Shown one piece after another: positions 26,103-35,741 of a stretch of 64,000 nucleotides of DNA (position 1 is the stretch's first letter; each line of letters begins with the position of its first letter). The stretch covers positions 271,459-335,458 of the forward strand of contig NZ_PYOO01000005.1 of NCBI RefSeq assembly GCF_003026395.1, written 5' to 3'. The DNA is from Photobacterium iliopiscarium (GTDB taxonomy: Bacteria; Pseudomonadota; Gammaproteobacteria; Enterobacterales; Vibrionaceae). The notes beneath the pieces are model-generated. The model was not told where the DNA came from. It did no database searches and saw nothing but the letters and a program-made list of their open reading frames with translations. A program made the translations under genes and the position numbers.

Positions 26103-26140
26103 GCGGCTATTAATGAATATTTAACAGCCGCTCTTTTGTT
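26103..26140. terminator. Bidirectional terminator between roxA and the lipoprotein gene
   Basis: AGCGGCT near 26103 pairs with AGCCGCT near 26126, flanked by A residues on the left and CTTTTG on the right. Confidence 0.7.
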
Positions 26141-26164
26141 GGTATTGATATTGTTATTAAACGA

Positions 26165-26839
26165 TTACTGTTTATATTGCGCAAGAGTAATAGATAGTCG
26201 CTTTACCCACCAATTGATTGCATCTTTTATATCATCAGAAGAATCAATCATCGTACTAAAATCTTTATTACCCGTTTTACGATCAATAGCCGCCATAATA
26301 GGCTCACCTGTTGTCGCATCACTGATCAATATTTCCATTGACGCTGAACCAACATTGGTATGCTCGCCTGTAAGCACTTTTGAAATGGTTGAGATCCCCA
26401 ACCCTACAGGTAATACGCTACTTGTGATCGCTAAAATAGGGTTCGGTGTTTGCACATTAGTAATCGCAATCGTAACTCGTAATGTCTTTGGCTGTGGCTT
26501 TTCAACAACGGTTAACTTTGTATTAAGTGATTTTAACTGATTGATAAAATAATCTTTTATCATAATAATTTCAGCTTCTGATAAGTGATCACTCTTTTCT
26601 TTATCAAGCATGATATGTACTTGATCATAAATAATATTATCGTATTTTGCTATTTTACGTTGTAATGAGCGCTGATTAAATATACCCCGTTGCGCCCACA
26701 CTAAATCAACACCATCCTTTGGACCTGGATGAAAGTCTTCATATGTTTCAAATGTCTTAGGTTTTACTATTTGGTGATTATTAGCACAACCTACCGTAGT
26801 GATAATGACTAATATCAATAACCAGATCTTTTGTTGCAT
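26165..26839 (-). CDS. DUF3313-like lipoprotein
   Basis: A 224-residue predicted lipoprotein: start MQQKIWLLILVIITTVGCAN with a TVGC lipobox, so it should be anchored in a membrane facing the periplasm. The mature part ('YEDFHPGPKDGVDLVWAQRG', 'DQVHIMLDK', 'LRVTIAITNVQTPNPILAITSSVLPVGLG', 'GEPIMAAIDRKTG') resembles DUF3313 lipoproteins. Function is unknown. The longer frame begins at 26860, but AGGGTG ahead of 26839 and the standard signal-peptide form favour the later start. Confidence 0.75.
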   Translation of the reverse strand: MQQKIWLLILVIITTVGCANNHQIVKPKTFETYEDFHPGPKDGVDLVWAQRGIFNQRSLQRKIAKYDNIIYDQVHIMLDKEKSDHLSEAEIIMIKDYFINQLKSLNTKLTVVEKPQPKTLRVTIAITNVQTPNPILAITSSVLPVGLGISTISKVLTGEHTNVGSASMEILISDATTGEPIMAAIDRKTGNKDFSTMIDSSDDIKDAINWWVKRLSITLAQYKQ

Positions 26840-26990
26840 TACTTTCACCCTTTCATCCATTGAACGATAAATACATTATCCATAGTCGACTGTTAGTTAT
26901 ATGTTAACAAAATAACAATATGCCATACTATAAATTAATACTCACCACGATGCAAAGGTAATCATGTTGATATGTATTGCTCTAAAAGTA

Positions 26991-27023
26991 AAAAAGAGCC
27001 AACACAAAGGTTAGCTCTTTTTT
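26991..27023 (-). terminator. Terminator after the flavin oxidoreductase gene
   Basis: AAAAAGAGC with AAC on the left pairs with GTT and GCTCTTTTTT on the right, one bulged position. It lies just past the minus-strand stop at 27047 and has T runs in both directions. Confidence 0.8.
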
Positions 27024-27046
27024 AGGAAACAAATTAATAACGTCAA

Positions 27047-28159
27047 TTATAAGCGGGCTAATTCTGCTTTACGGGTTTTATTTACTACACAGAAATTACC
27101 ACGACGGGTACGGCACTTTGAACAACGCTCACATTCAACGTCAGCCTTATAACCCTCTAACCAACGTTTAATTAACTTAGGTTCAGATAACAATGGACGT
27201 GATAATGCGAAAAATTCAATACCAGTATTGTTTGCCATCGCTTCAATAGCATCAAATTCACTCAAACCACCAACAGTAATCACTGGCACATCAACATCTT
27301 GGCTGATTATGTCGCCGTATTGATGGAAGTAGCCTTCAGCTTCAATAGTATAACCATCGTAAGACTCGCCCACCATGGTGTCAGCCTTACCATGCACGTT
27401 ACCTGAGATGATAATCGCATCCACACCAACCGCTGCTAGTTTTTTACAAATAAGACGCGTATCAGCAAATGTTAATCCACCCTCAAAGAATTCAGAGGCG
27501 GTTAATTTAACTAAAATAGGGAAATCATCACCGACTAAGGTTCTAATTTTAGCGTAAATTTCTAATAGAAAACGCATACGGTTATCAAGGCTACCACCAT
27601 ACTGATCATCACGTTGATTATAATATGGACTTAGAAACTGGTTAATTAGATAGGTATGTGCTGCATGAATTTCAACACCATCAAAACCCGCATCTTGAGC
27701 ACGTTTAGTCGCTAATGCAAAAGCTTCAACAATATAATCAATGTCAGCTTGAGTCATAGCCTGACCTAATGTTTGAGTGCCTTTCTCGCACACCGCACTA
27801 GGTGCAAAGATCACCCGCTCGCCAAGGTTGTAAGTGGTTTTAGTGCCACCATAAGCCAGTTGCATCACGATTTTGGAATCGTATTGATGAACAAGATCAG
27901 TCAGTTTTTGATATTCTTCGATAAACGAGTCGTTATACATCCCCATCATGCCAGCATTGGGTTTTTCTTCTTCGACAATATTTGCATAACCCGTTACGAT
28001 CAGCCCCACTTCCCCTTGTGCAAGCTCTTCATAAATAGCATAAAGCTTATCGGTCATATGGCCATCTTCTGTTGCCATATTTTCCCATGTTGCACTACGA
28101 ACAAAGCGGTTTTTTAATGCCATGTTGCCAATACGGGCTTCTGTAAATAAAGTACTCAA
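27047..28159 (-). CDS. NADH:flavin oxidoreductase (Old Yellow Enzyme family)
   Basis: A 370-residue FMN-dependent TIM-barrel reductase. Typical motifs: 'LFTEARIGNMALKNRFVRSAT' at the start, 'GFDGVEIHAAHTYLINQFLSPYYNQRDDQYGGS' near residue 165 (the H-x-x-H/N substrate pair and loop), 'VGVDAIIISG' and 'DVPVITVGGL'. The C-terminus has a compact cysteine group 'CERCSKCRTRRGNFC', as in 2,4-dienoyl-CoA-type relatives, which may hold a cluster or metal. The protein ends there, without the second flavin domain. Substrate not assigned. Confidence 0.87.
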   Translation of the reverse strand: MSTLFTEARIGNMALKNRFVRSATWENMATEDGHMTDKLYAIYEELAQGEVGLIVTGYANIVEEEKPNAGMMGMYNDSFIEEYQKLTDLVHQYDSKIVMQLAYGGTKTTYNLGERVIFAPSAVCEKGTQTLGQAMTQADIDYIVEAFALATKRAQDAGFDGVEIHAAHTYLINQFLSPYYNQRDDQYGGSLDNRMRFLLEIYAKIRTLVGDDFPILVKLTASEFFEGGLTFADTRLICKKLAAVGVDAIIISGNVHGKADTMVGESYDGYTIEAEGYFHQYGDIISQDVDVPVITVGGLSEFDAIEAMANNTGIEFFALSRPLLSEPKLIKRWLEGYKADVECERCSKCRTRRGNFCVVNKTRKAELARL

Positions 28160-28212
28160 ATCACGTCCTCTTAAATATCATGTCGTCTTATTTTCACCAA
28201 CGCCATAAAAAC

Positions 28213-28245
28213 AAAAAGAACAGCATTATTGAGCTGTTCTTTTTT
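28213..28245. terminator. Bidirectional terminator
   Basis: AAAAGAACAGC at about 28214-28224 pairs with GCTGTTCTTTT at 28233-28243, with A tract on the left and T tract on the right. Confidence 0.85.
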
Positions 28246-28456
28246 ATGTGTTGTTATCATAAACGCTAAGCTAATATGAATAATACCGTGACTACATCTG
28301 AAAATCTTTAATCTGGATTAAGATAATGTCGGTTATATCGACGGGGCTCTTCAGCCATCCTGACAATTAATATGCTACTACACTCAAATATACCTGTTGA
28401 TTATGATGTTAAAGTTAAACTAAAAATTATCGTAATATTTTACCTAAGCATATATA

Positions 28457-28486
28457 GAGAAAAAGCTGCACAAGGCAGCTTCTTCT
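28457..28486 (-). terminator. Terminator of the T6SS operon (after tssM)
   Basis: On the minus strand AAGCTGC pairs with GCAGCTT around a five-base loop (28463-28481), followed by TTTCTC. It lies about 50 bases past the tssM stop. Confidence 0.7.
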
Positions 28487-28531
28487 ATCATTAATAAATC
28501 AGTAACTTTAATATCTAAAAGAGATACTTAA

Positions 28532-31500
28532 TTAATAAAGTGTCTTACTCAATTTAAAGTTCTTAAATAATGATGATGTGAATGGATTAGCGTCCTCTTC
28601 CGTATTTAGACGGTAAACAACATTGCCACCGTTGATCGAAAATCTATAATCAACACTTGTTTCACTCGCACTTACAACCTGCCCTCGCTCAAGAAGACGG
28701 AAAAATGCCCATGGCCCTTGAATGGTAATAGCACGCGGTGATAAATTCGCCAATATTGGTACTAATGATAATTTTGATATTGAGGTATCTCGGAGTGTAT
28801 TAGGCCAAATGAGTTCTACTGGATGACGAGGACCATGACTATATTCAATATATTGGCCGTCAACATTGATCACACTTCGGCGTTGGTTAGCACTTAAATT
28901 AATGGGCTCAAGTGTAAACTCAACATCTAATATGCCTTTACGATTAAAAAATGCTTGTTGGATCTTTTTAGCATTAGCAAATTGCTTAAGCACATCACTG
29001 CGTAATAATGACGGTTCGTTATTATTGCTCATATCCATTGAAATATTATCATCAATAAATAGTTTCAAGTCATTATTATAAAAGTTATCCATAGTGCCAT
29101 TAGGCGCAAAGAAGGTTTCAAAATCCTTCAGCGATACATCTTTCGAGGTATGATTATTAAATGGATAGCGAGAAGCCAATTTTTCTTGATATTCTTTATA
29201 AACATCACGTTGCCAACGTACTTCGACATACTTAATCGCCTCTTGTTTAATCACATACCAACTTTCTTCAGCGATTTCTTTAACCAAACTATCAAGTGGT
29301 TTAGGTAAATTAGTTGCCATTTGCTGCAACGTATAAATAGGATCGTTTTCTTTTAATCCTAATCTATCTTTCGTTGCTTCTAAAGCTGCTTTTCCCTTGT
29401 CTGGCGCATCTTGAATCGCTTTCATATAATAGTATAGCTGCCGCACTGAAGTCATCACTTCTTGTATATATGCGGGCTGTTTGCTATTACTGTCTAAAAT
29501 TGAATCAATATCAGTAAACGGTGTTGCAATCATTGACGCCACGTTATATTGCGATGATGTCATCAACGCCAAGCGTGCTTTATCATTTTTGGGTAACATT
29601 GGAAATAGCTGGGTATTTATATCAACAGTTTTAATAAAACGCACTATTGGCTGTTTATGTCCAACTATATTACTCAAAACAGCTACGGCTTCATTAATGT
29701 CTGAAAAATATTTAATCTCAATATTATTTAATGCTAACTGCCATGTATTTACATAATCATCAACATACAAATTACGAATTTTCTGACGTAACACTTGTTT
29801 ATCTTCTGCGCTAAACGTTGCGACTGTTGATTCACCTAATACCCAACTATCAACAAGCGCGACATCTGACAATGACTCTATTTTGGGTAAAAAATAACTA
29901 TTAAAGCCTTTTTTAGTTAATATTTGCGGAATATTCAGAGCATTATCTTGCACTCGCTGACCAAATACCACTTCAAATACAGGACCAACCGCTTTTTTAA
30001 TATTAAGAGGAGCTCCTAATGTGTGTTCTGCCGTACGTTTTAAACTGTTATAAACACGCTCAGCTAAACCTATTGAACTAAGATCCCGTTGAGTGCTTTC
30101 AATTAAATTATCGTACGGTCTCATCACCGAAATCGCATTTGTATTACCTGTATTACGAAGATCTTGTAAATCAGTATATGCTAACGAATAATCCAAGTGT
30201 GCAAGTAATTGTTCTTGAGTTTGAGCATCATTAGGAAAGTTTTTCTGCCAAACTTGTGCGAAGTACGTCCTTACAACATTATCTTGTCGTCCACTTCGAT
30301 CTGTCAACATTCTAAAGACACGTAATGCGGATAACTCTTGCTGCTCTGAATTCGCACTCTTAATATCCACCGCTAACTGTTTCATTAATGCTGGTAAAAA
30401 TCGAAATTGCAGTAAGCCTAAATAGGTTTCTTCAACTTTAGGTCCAATTTTATGTCCTTGATAAAGCCCGATATCAGAAACATACTTAGGCTTATCTTGA
30501 AACACGCCAAACTCTAATGTTGCTTGACGAATTGAATTTAATGGTGCTAATAACTCTTGTTCTGAACGCATCAATTTAACGTTTGAATATTCATTTTTAA
30601 ATTGACTGACTTGATTAAGCACTGCATTTTCATGAGCAATATTTTGGGTATAATAACGCTGCCACCCCCCTATTAATAATACAGATGCAATGCTACATGC
30701 TAATACCGACATCCATAGCACTTTTGCTTTATGTCGAATAACTCGCAGGCTGTCAGATGCAATCCCCGCTTCTGGATAAATAATCTCATTAAAAAGTTTT
30801 TTTACAAAAAAAGTAGTTGAGTTTTTAGAGTGTTGCGCACTATTAATTGTATTTGATAAACCGTAACGACGAGATGCGGCATCAACAAATGCATCCGTTG
30901 GTACTCCTTGCTGATAGACAGACATAAAGTAAATACCACGAATTAACGCCGGTGTTGAAAATTGATCACTTGCAAAAGCATCTTCTAGTAACTGCTTTAA
31001 GACATCATGCAACCCTGCAACTTGGCGAGAAAAGCTATAAATAGCCGTACGATCTTCAGCACCAACAGCATGGCGCAATGCCAAAGGTAAAGAATCATTA
31101 ATACGTTCAATAAATTGAATATAATCTTGGTCAAATTCAGCTAACCAATGATCAAAATCTTTTACAGTATTCAGTGAAAAAGTAAATCCCATTACCTCTT
31201 CACGTTGACTTTGAGTATAACTACGGAAATAAGGTTCAAAACCATGCAACAGATCTAATTTAGTCAATGCAATATATACGGGCATTCGTGTTGATAATAT
31301 TTCCATCAACTCACGTAATCGAGCACGTAATAAATTAGCGTATGCACGACGCTCAGCAACAGTTGAACTCGCAAGATGCTCAATATCAAGAGCAATAACA
31401 ACGCCATTTAATGGTCGTTGTGACCGCGTTTTATCTAGCCAATTAACGAAGTTAAGCCATAAACGTCGTTCCATTTCTCCATCATTATTCTCTTCATTCT

Positions 31501-32077
31501 GTCGTTGCGTCAATAATTCACCATCAGGATCAATCAATACCGCATCATCACCAATCCACCAATCAAAAGAATACGGATTTTCACTTTTCTTCCCTGATGC
31601 TCGCATCATACTAGAAAAAACAAAATTCTGACTTGAACGGTTAATTAAGCTAGTTTTACCTGCATTTTCTAATCCTAATACCAAATACCAAGGCAAACTA
31701 TAAAGATAATTGCGTTTATTTAAATTTTGTTTTAGCTCTCCCATTACTTGGTTTAGCTCAACCTGTTGACGAGCTTCTAAACGTTTAATAGGATCTTCAA
31801 CTAATCTCTCTTCACGCGCTTTATCTTTATTGATTCGTTGTAAGTTACGCCATTGCATAAACCCCCATATTGTAAAACAACACAACGAAAAAATAATGCT
31901 CAAGACAACACGAGATGTGACTGTCGTTAAAGGTTGCTGACCTTCAATGTCTAACCAAGGTCCCGCCCACCAGATAGCAACATTTATTAGAATAAATGTT
32001 GCTAACATAATCACAGGTAATGATGTTTTAAAACTTGAAGCAAGCCTGAAGCCGATTGATCTTATTAAATTCCACAT
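28532..32077 (-). CDS. tssM: T6SS membrane complex protein TssM (IcmF/VasK)
   Basis: A 1181-residue inner-membrane protein of the T6SS trans-envelope complex. Two transmembrane segments lie near residues 20-40 and 55-75, a cytoplasmic NTPase-like domain with Walker A GLENAGKT (135-142) follows, a third transmembrane segment lies near residue 460 ('VLWMSVLACSIASVLLIGG'), and the rest is periplasmic. This order is that of IcmF/TssM, which binds TssL and TssJ. It is the last gene of the operon and equivalent in position to V. cholerae vasK. The Walker A motif is intact. Confidence 0.95.
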   Translation of the reverse strand: MWNLIRSIGFRLASSFKTSLPVIMLATFILINVAIWWAGPWLDIEGQQPLTTVTSRVVLSIIFSLCCFTIWGFMQWRNLQRINKDKAREERLVEDPIKRLEARQQVELNQVMGELKQNLNKRNYLYSLPWYLVLGLENAGKTSLINRSSQNFVFSSMMRASGKKSENPYSFDWWIGDDAVLIDPDGELLTQRQNEENNDGEMERRLWLNFVNWLDKTRSQRPLNGVVIALDIEHLASSTVAERRAYANLLRARLRELMEILSTRMPVYIALTKLDLLHGFEPYFRSYTQSQREEVMGFTFSLNTVKDFDHWLAEFDQDYIQFIERINDSLPLALRHAVGAEDRTAIYSFSRQVAGLHDVLKQLLEDAFASDQFSTPALIRGIYFMSVYQQGVPTDAFVDAASRRYGLSNTINSAQHSKNSTTFFVKKLFNEIIYPEAGIASDSLRVIRHKAKVLWMSVLACSIASVLLIGGWQRYYTQNIAHENAVLNQVSQFKNEYSNVKLMRSEQELLAPLNSIRQATLEFGVFQDKPKYVSDIGLYQGHKIGPKVEETYLGLLQFRFLPALMKQLAVDIKSANSEQQELSALRVFRMLTDRSGRQDNVVRTYFAQVWQKNFPNDAQTQEQLLAHLDYSLAYTDLQDLRNTGNTNAISVMRPYDNLIESTQRDLSSIGLAERVYNSLKRTAEHTLGAPLNIKKAVGPVFEVVFGQRVQDNALNIPQILTKKGFNSYFLPKIESLSDVALVDSWVLGESTVATFSAEDKQVLRQKIRNLYVDDYVNTWQLALNNIEIKYFSDINEAVAVLSNIVGHKQPIVRFIKTVDINTQLFPMLPKNDKARLALMTSSQYNVASMIATPFTDIDSILDSNSKQPAYIQEVMTSVRQLYYYMKAIQDAPDKGKAALEATKDRLGLKENDPIYTLQQMATNLPKPLDSLVKEIAEESWYVIKQEAIKYVEVRWQRDVYKEYQEKLASRYPFNNHTSKDVSLKDFETFFAPNGTMDNFYNNDLKLFIDDNISMDMSNNNEPSLLRSDVLKQFANAKKIQQAFFNRKGILDVEFTLEPINLSANQRRSVINVDGQYIEYSHGPRHPVELIWPNTLRDTSISKLSLVPILANLSPRAITIQGPWAFFRLLERGQVVSASETSVDYRFSINGGNVVYRLNTEEDANPFTSSLFKNFKLSKTLY

Positions 32078-32095
32078 TTTATATTTTCCCTGTGG

Positions 32096-33523
32096 TTATT
32101 CTGCTGCAATATTATTTTCAATTTGTTTAATTAATGCGGGTTCCCATTCTGTAACCGACATTGCATTTACTTGATGATGTAAAGTCTGATATTGCTCTGC
32201 TGCCATTGCGGTCAATGAATTAGCCTTCATCACATCGGCTGATAATAACCGCCAATAAAAGGCATCACGTGGTTCTGTCGCTTGTGATAACCCCTCATTA
32301 AGCATTTTAAGAGAAGGTGCAATTCCCTCTTCTTGTGCGAGTACAAGTGCTTCATTACGTTTATCATTCCAACAACCGATTTGGTTAACTTCTGCAATAT
32401 TGAAATCACCGACAGAGGTATCTAACCACGTCAAGGTCGCTTCGCTAATAAATGGAACCCCTCCTTTAAATAAATACGTTTTCAATGCTGGTAATCGCTG
32501 CATAAAACGGTGTAATTCATCTTTAATAATTTCTGCCCATGTGTCTTCTTCCAGCGCCATTGCGATGCGGTAACTTAAATAATGCCCATCTAACCAATAA
32601 GGCGCTTTAGTTAAGCTTTCTTCCACTCGACGCCACAATTCAATATCAGCTCCACGCTGTAAGCCATCTTCATAATCACTAATACGATCCAATGAAACGG
32701 GCATTAACTGCGTTTCTCCATTCATATTGGCATCAGGTAAACTATGAATTGAATACCACATTGCAAAACGACGAATACGGAGACTTAACATCACACCATC
32801 ACCGCCAAGATCAGAAAGACATTCAACTGCTTTCAGGAGTGATATTTTAAAATTACGATCACTGCTATTATCGATGTCTAAATTAGGTATCGGTACTGAT
32901 GTTGTGACATTGCTACACGAATCTATAGTTGAGGGGGCTATTACCTTTGGATCATTAACTTTATATGTACTATCGACTTGCGCTAATTTATGGCGCAAAC
33001 GTGCATTAATATCATCAATAACCTCTATTGGTAACTTCAGCCCTTCAGCATGCAGATAAAGCTCTTGTAACAACGTTGTTAACTCGGTTTTAAGATCAGC
33101 ATCAAACAAAGTACTGTCTAATTTATCTGTAGCGACATATGTTCGCTGACAAATTTGATTAAAAAACTTTTTACGGTGAACAGCACCACGTTCACCTGGT
33201 CTTGGTTGACATTCAAGCCAAAAACACGAGATAAAATCGACCAACACACCAATAGATAAAGTGAAGCGTTCAGGCGTAGGTTTATATTGCAGGCACTGTA
33301 TTAACACTGTCAGTAATTTGATATCTTTCGATTTTGTTGAGAGTAAATTTACGGCACTCTTTTCAACTTTTTCCCATTGCACTTCACCATGAGCGAGGGA
33401 GCCAACTTTCATCATCTGACTATCAATAAAATTCAGCTGAGGATCATCTTTCAAGCGCTCACCAACAGGATTGTCTGTCATTATTGGAGTAAGCAGTTGC
33501 TCTCTAAAGCTTGTCATTGACAT
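32096..33523 (-). CDS. tssA: T6SS protein TssA (VasJ, ImpA-type)
   Basis: A 475-residue protein with an N-terminal ImpA domain ('VDFISCFWLECQPRPGERGAVHRKKFFNQI', residues about 90-125) and a long helical C-terminal part of the VasJ type. TssA proteins cap or prime the growing sheath and organise baseplate and tail assembly. It lies between vasI and tssM, as in V. cholerae. Lack of a transmembrane segment distinguishes it from the second ImpA-domain protein at 55547-56677. Confidence 0.9.
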   Translation of the reverse strand: MSMTSFREQLLTPIMTDNPVGERLKDDPQLNFIDSQMMKVGSLAHGEVQWEKVEKSAVNLLSTKSKDIKLLTVLIQCLQYKPTPERFTLSIGVLVDFISCFWLECQPRPGERGAVHRKKFFNQICQRTYVATDKLDSTLFDADLKTELTTLLQELYLHAEGLKLPIEVIDDINARLRHKLAQVDSTYKVNDPKVIAPSTIDSCSNVTTSVPIPNLDIDNSSDRNFKISLLKAVECLSDLGGDGVMLSLRIRRFAMWYSIHSLPDANMNGETQLMPVSLDRISDYEDGLQRGADIELWRRVEESLTKAPYWLDGHYLSYRIAMALEEDTWAEIIKDELHRFMQRLPALKTYLFKGGVPFISEATLTWLDTSVGDFNIAEVNQIGCWNDKRNEALVLAQEEGIAPSLKMLNEGLSQATEPRDAFYWRLLSADVMKANSLTAMAAEQYQTLHHQVNAMSVTEWEPALIKQIENNIAAE

Positions 33524-33532
33524 TTAATACTC

Positions 33533-34204
33533 CTACCAACGACAAATTTCTCGCATTGGCTTAACAGCCTCAGCAAGATTTTTATTATCAAACTCTACAT
33601 TATCAATACCGGCTATATCTGAGCGTAATATCAATTGTGGAGCAGAAATCATCGCCTTTATTGCATCAATTGCGGGTATTCCACGGCCTGAACGCAATAA
33701 ATAACCACTGTCATCACTGATCCAATTTTGCGTCACTACTGGTGATCCAGGAATGGATATAGTGACTCGCCCAGCTTTAATTGGCTGTGGTAATATTAAT
33801 TGGACACGGCTAATTTTTTCGAAACAAGTCAGCATCAAAATTGGACCCCGAGTCTTAGATTGTGACGAAACATTTGTTGCCGTTGCCGTTAACCACACAC
33901 TTGATAATTTATTACTTTCATCTTGTTGATTTAAAATAAATCCTTTTTTTGAGCCACGACTTTTTTCACTATTAACGGCACGTATCCAAGATGGCGGATA
34001 TTGCACAGAATTAAGTCCTGCCAATGTTTTAATGGCCATTGGCGTATCAAAAACTTCATCAAAACACTGCAAACGTTTAAGCTTTGACTCAATATCTCGA
34101 CACTGATGAGCTTGATCTAGCGTAATTAATAAATCAGGTTGTGCCGATACTAAGCTTGGCAACAAAATCAAGCTTAACGATAATATTATCCTTTTTATTA
34201 TCAT
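33533..34204 (-). CDS. vasI: T6SS-associated protein VasI (VC_A0118 family)
   Basis: A 223-residue exported protein with a signal peptide ('IILSLSLILLPSLVSAQ'), then 'CRDIESKLKRLQCFDEVF' and 'PPSWIRAVNSEKSRGSKKGFILNQQD'. This is the pattern of the T6SS-associated VC_A0118/VasI (TagO-like) family; two cysteines near residues 36 and 47 are conserved. Its exact role in the secretion apparatus is unsettled, probably periplasmic assembly. Its start overlaps the vasH stop by four bases. Confidence 0.82.
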   Translation of the reverse strand: MIIKRIILSLSLILLPSLVSAQPDLLITLDQAHQCRDIESKLKRLQCFDEVFDTPMAIKTLAGLNSVQYPPSWIRAVNSEKSRGSKKGFILNQQDESNKLSSVWLTATATNVSSQSKTRGPILMLTCFEKISRVQLILPQPIKAGRVTISIPGSPVVTQNWISDDSGYLLRSGRGIPAIDAIKAMISAPQLILRSDIAGIDNVEFDNKNLAEAVKPMREICRW

Positions 34205-35736
34205 CTATTTTGAATCCCCAACTTTTGGCATTTGTGTGCCAGTGTACGTTTAGGAAGTCCTAAGCTTTCAGCGGCCTTAGCACGATCACCGTTATACTGT
34301 TCTAATCGATTACAAATAATGGCTTTTTCGTAAGATTCCAAAGCTGTACGTAAATCATCAATCACAGTAAAATCATTGCCATTAGTAACAAACTTATCTA
34401 CAGCTATTTTTATGCCCAATGGTAACTTGGTGGTAAAAGCTGATTTTTCAATCAAAACATCACACTGAGTTTGTACACAAGCAAATTCAATTAATGAACG
34501 TAATTCACGTACATTTCCCGGGTAATCCAGACTTTTCAATTTATTAAGTGCAGAGGGTGACAAACCTAAAATATTACGTTGCTCACGATCGTTATATTGA
34601 CGAATGAAATAAGTTGCTAACTCATTAATATCAATCAATCGACTGTTTAAATTTGGTACTAATAGTGGATATTGGTATATACGATAATAAAGATCTTGCC
34701 TAAAGCCACCATCATTCACGCTCTGACGTAAATTGACATGAGTTGCTGCAATTAAACGAAAGTTTGATGATTGCTCTTTATTCGATCCCAAAGGTCGATA
34801 CTGATATGTTTCCAATACTCGCAATAATTTAGCTTGTAAAGCTAAGGGTAACTCACCCATTTCATCTAGAAATAATGAACCACCATCAGCTTGAGCGATC
34901 AAGCCTTTACGGCTTATCAATGCGCCTGTAAATGCTCCTTTCTCATAACCAAATAACTCGCTTTCCAGCAAACTTTCAGGTATCGCTGCACAATTAATCG
35001 CAACAAACGGCTTATTTCGTCGTGATGACAAACTATGTACAGCCTTCGCTACCAACTCTTTACCTGAGCCAGTTTCACCTTGAATAAGCACCGCGAGATT
35101 AGAACTAGCAGCCATTGCTATTTGTTCACGCAATTGCTCCATAACAGTACTACTGCCAATTAGCTTGCATGTCATATCTAACCATGCATCTTTTGCTCGT
35201 TGCTGGGCTTTCAAGCGTACAATAGAATCACTCAATTGTTGTTTATGCGAGTCCTGCATTTCCATATCTTTGAGTAACGTCCATTGTGCAACAAATGCAT
35301 CACTAAACTCGTGCCAATTATCGTCTGTCAACAATCCATTGATAATGTCCTGTTTACCGATCAAGACTTGAATTGCAATAATTTGTTTATGATTATTAAA
35401 TAATGGGGCAATTAATAAACTACTCGTGGTATCAACCAGTTCAGCTAATTGTTTAAATTCCTTATTTTGTTGCCAATAAACTAACCGCTTATGATCAAGT
35501 AAAATCAATGATGCTTGCTGTAAGACGTGAGAAAATGGATGATCAAAATCACTCACATCCCATGTCCAATCTTTATTATCAGCAGCATGTAAAGCTCGAC
35601 CATCATCTGTCGGATAGACAACATAACTGGCGGTTAACGCTAACTTATTTTTTAATGTATGATTATAAAAGTCAGCCAGCTTTACTCTATCTCTATAACT
35701 AATTAGTGCTGATATACAATGAAGCCATTGTTGCAT
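34201..35736 (-). CDS. vasH: Sigma-54-dependent activator VasH
   Basis: A 511-residue bacterial enhancer-binding protein. An N-terminal GAF-like sensory part (residues 1-160) is followed by an AAA+ domain with Walker A GETGSGKE (220-227) and the sigma-54 contact loop GAFTGA (267-272), and a C-terminal Fis-type helix-turn-helix ('GDRAKAAESLGLPKRTLAHKCQKLG'). In V. cholerae VasH activates hcp operons with sigma-54. Here the two hcp genes have matching -24/-12 promoters preceded by dyad arrays that are good candidate binding sites. All motifs needed for activity are intact. Confidence 0.94.
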   Translation of the reverse strand: MQQWLHCISALISYRDRVKLADFYNHTLKNKLALTASYVVYPTDDGRALHAADNKDWTWDVSDFDHPFSHVLQQASLILLDHKRLVYWQQNKEFKQLAELVDTTSSLLIAPLFNNHKQIIAIQVLIGKQDIINGLLTDDNWHEFSDAFVAQWTLLKDMEMQDSHKQQLSDSIVRLKAQQRAKDAWLDMTCKLIGSSTVMEQLREQIAMAASSNLAVLIQGETGSGKELVAKAVHSLSSRRNKPFVAINCAAIPESLLESELFGYEKGAFTGALISRKGLIAQADGGSLFLDEMGELPLALQAKLLRVLETYQYRPLGSNKEQSSNFRLIAATHVNLRQSVNDGGFRQDLYYRIYQYPLLVPNLNSRLIDINELATYFIRQYNDREQRNILGLSPSALNKLKSLDYPGNVRELRSLIEFACVQTQCDVLIEKSAFTTKLPLGIKIAVDKFVTNGNDFTVIDDLRTALESYEKAIICNRLEQYNGDRAKAAESLGLPKRTLAHKCQKLGIQNR

Positions 35737-35741
35737 GACAA

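Larger units (their letters stand above)
28160..28531. other. Gene-free region between the flavin oxidoreductase and the T6SS operon
   Basis: About 370 bases. It holds two hairpin terminators (28213-28245 and 28457-28486) that can stop leftward transcription from tssM. It should also contain the promoter of the oxidoreductase gene. Nothing else was seen. Confidence 0.6.

Noticed and set aside
28866..29756. Plus-strand open frames opposite tssM
   Set aside because: They are antisense to a well-conserved gene and have no recognisable family or ribosome site.
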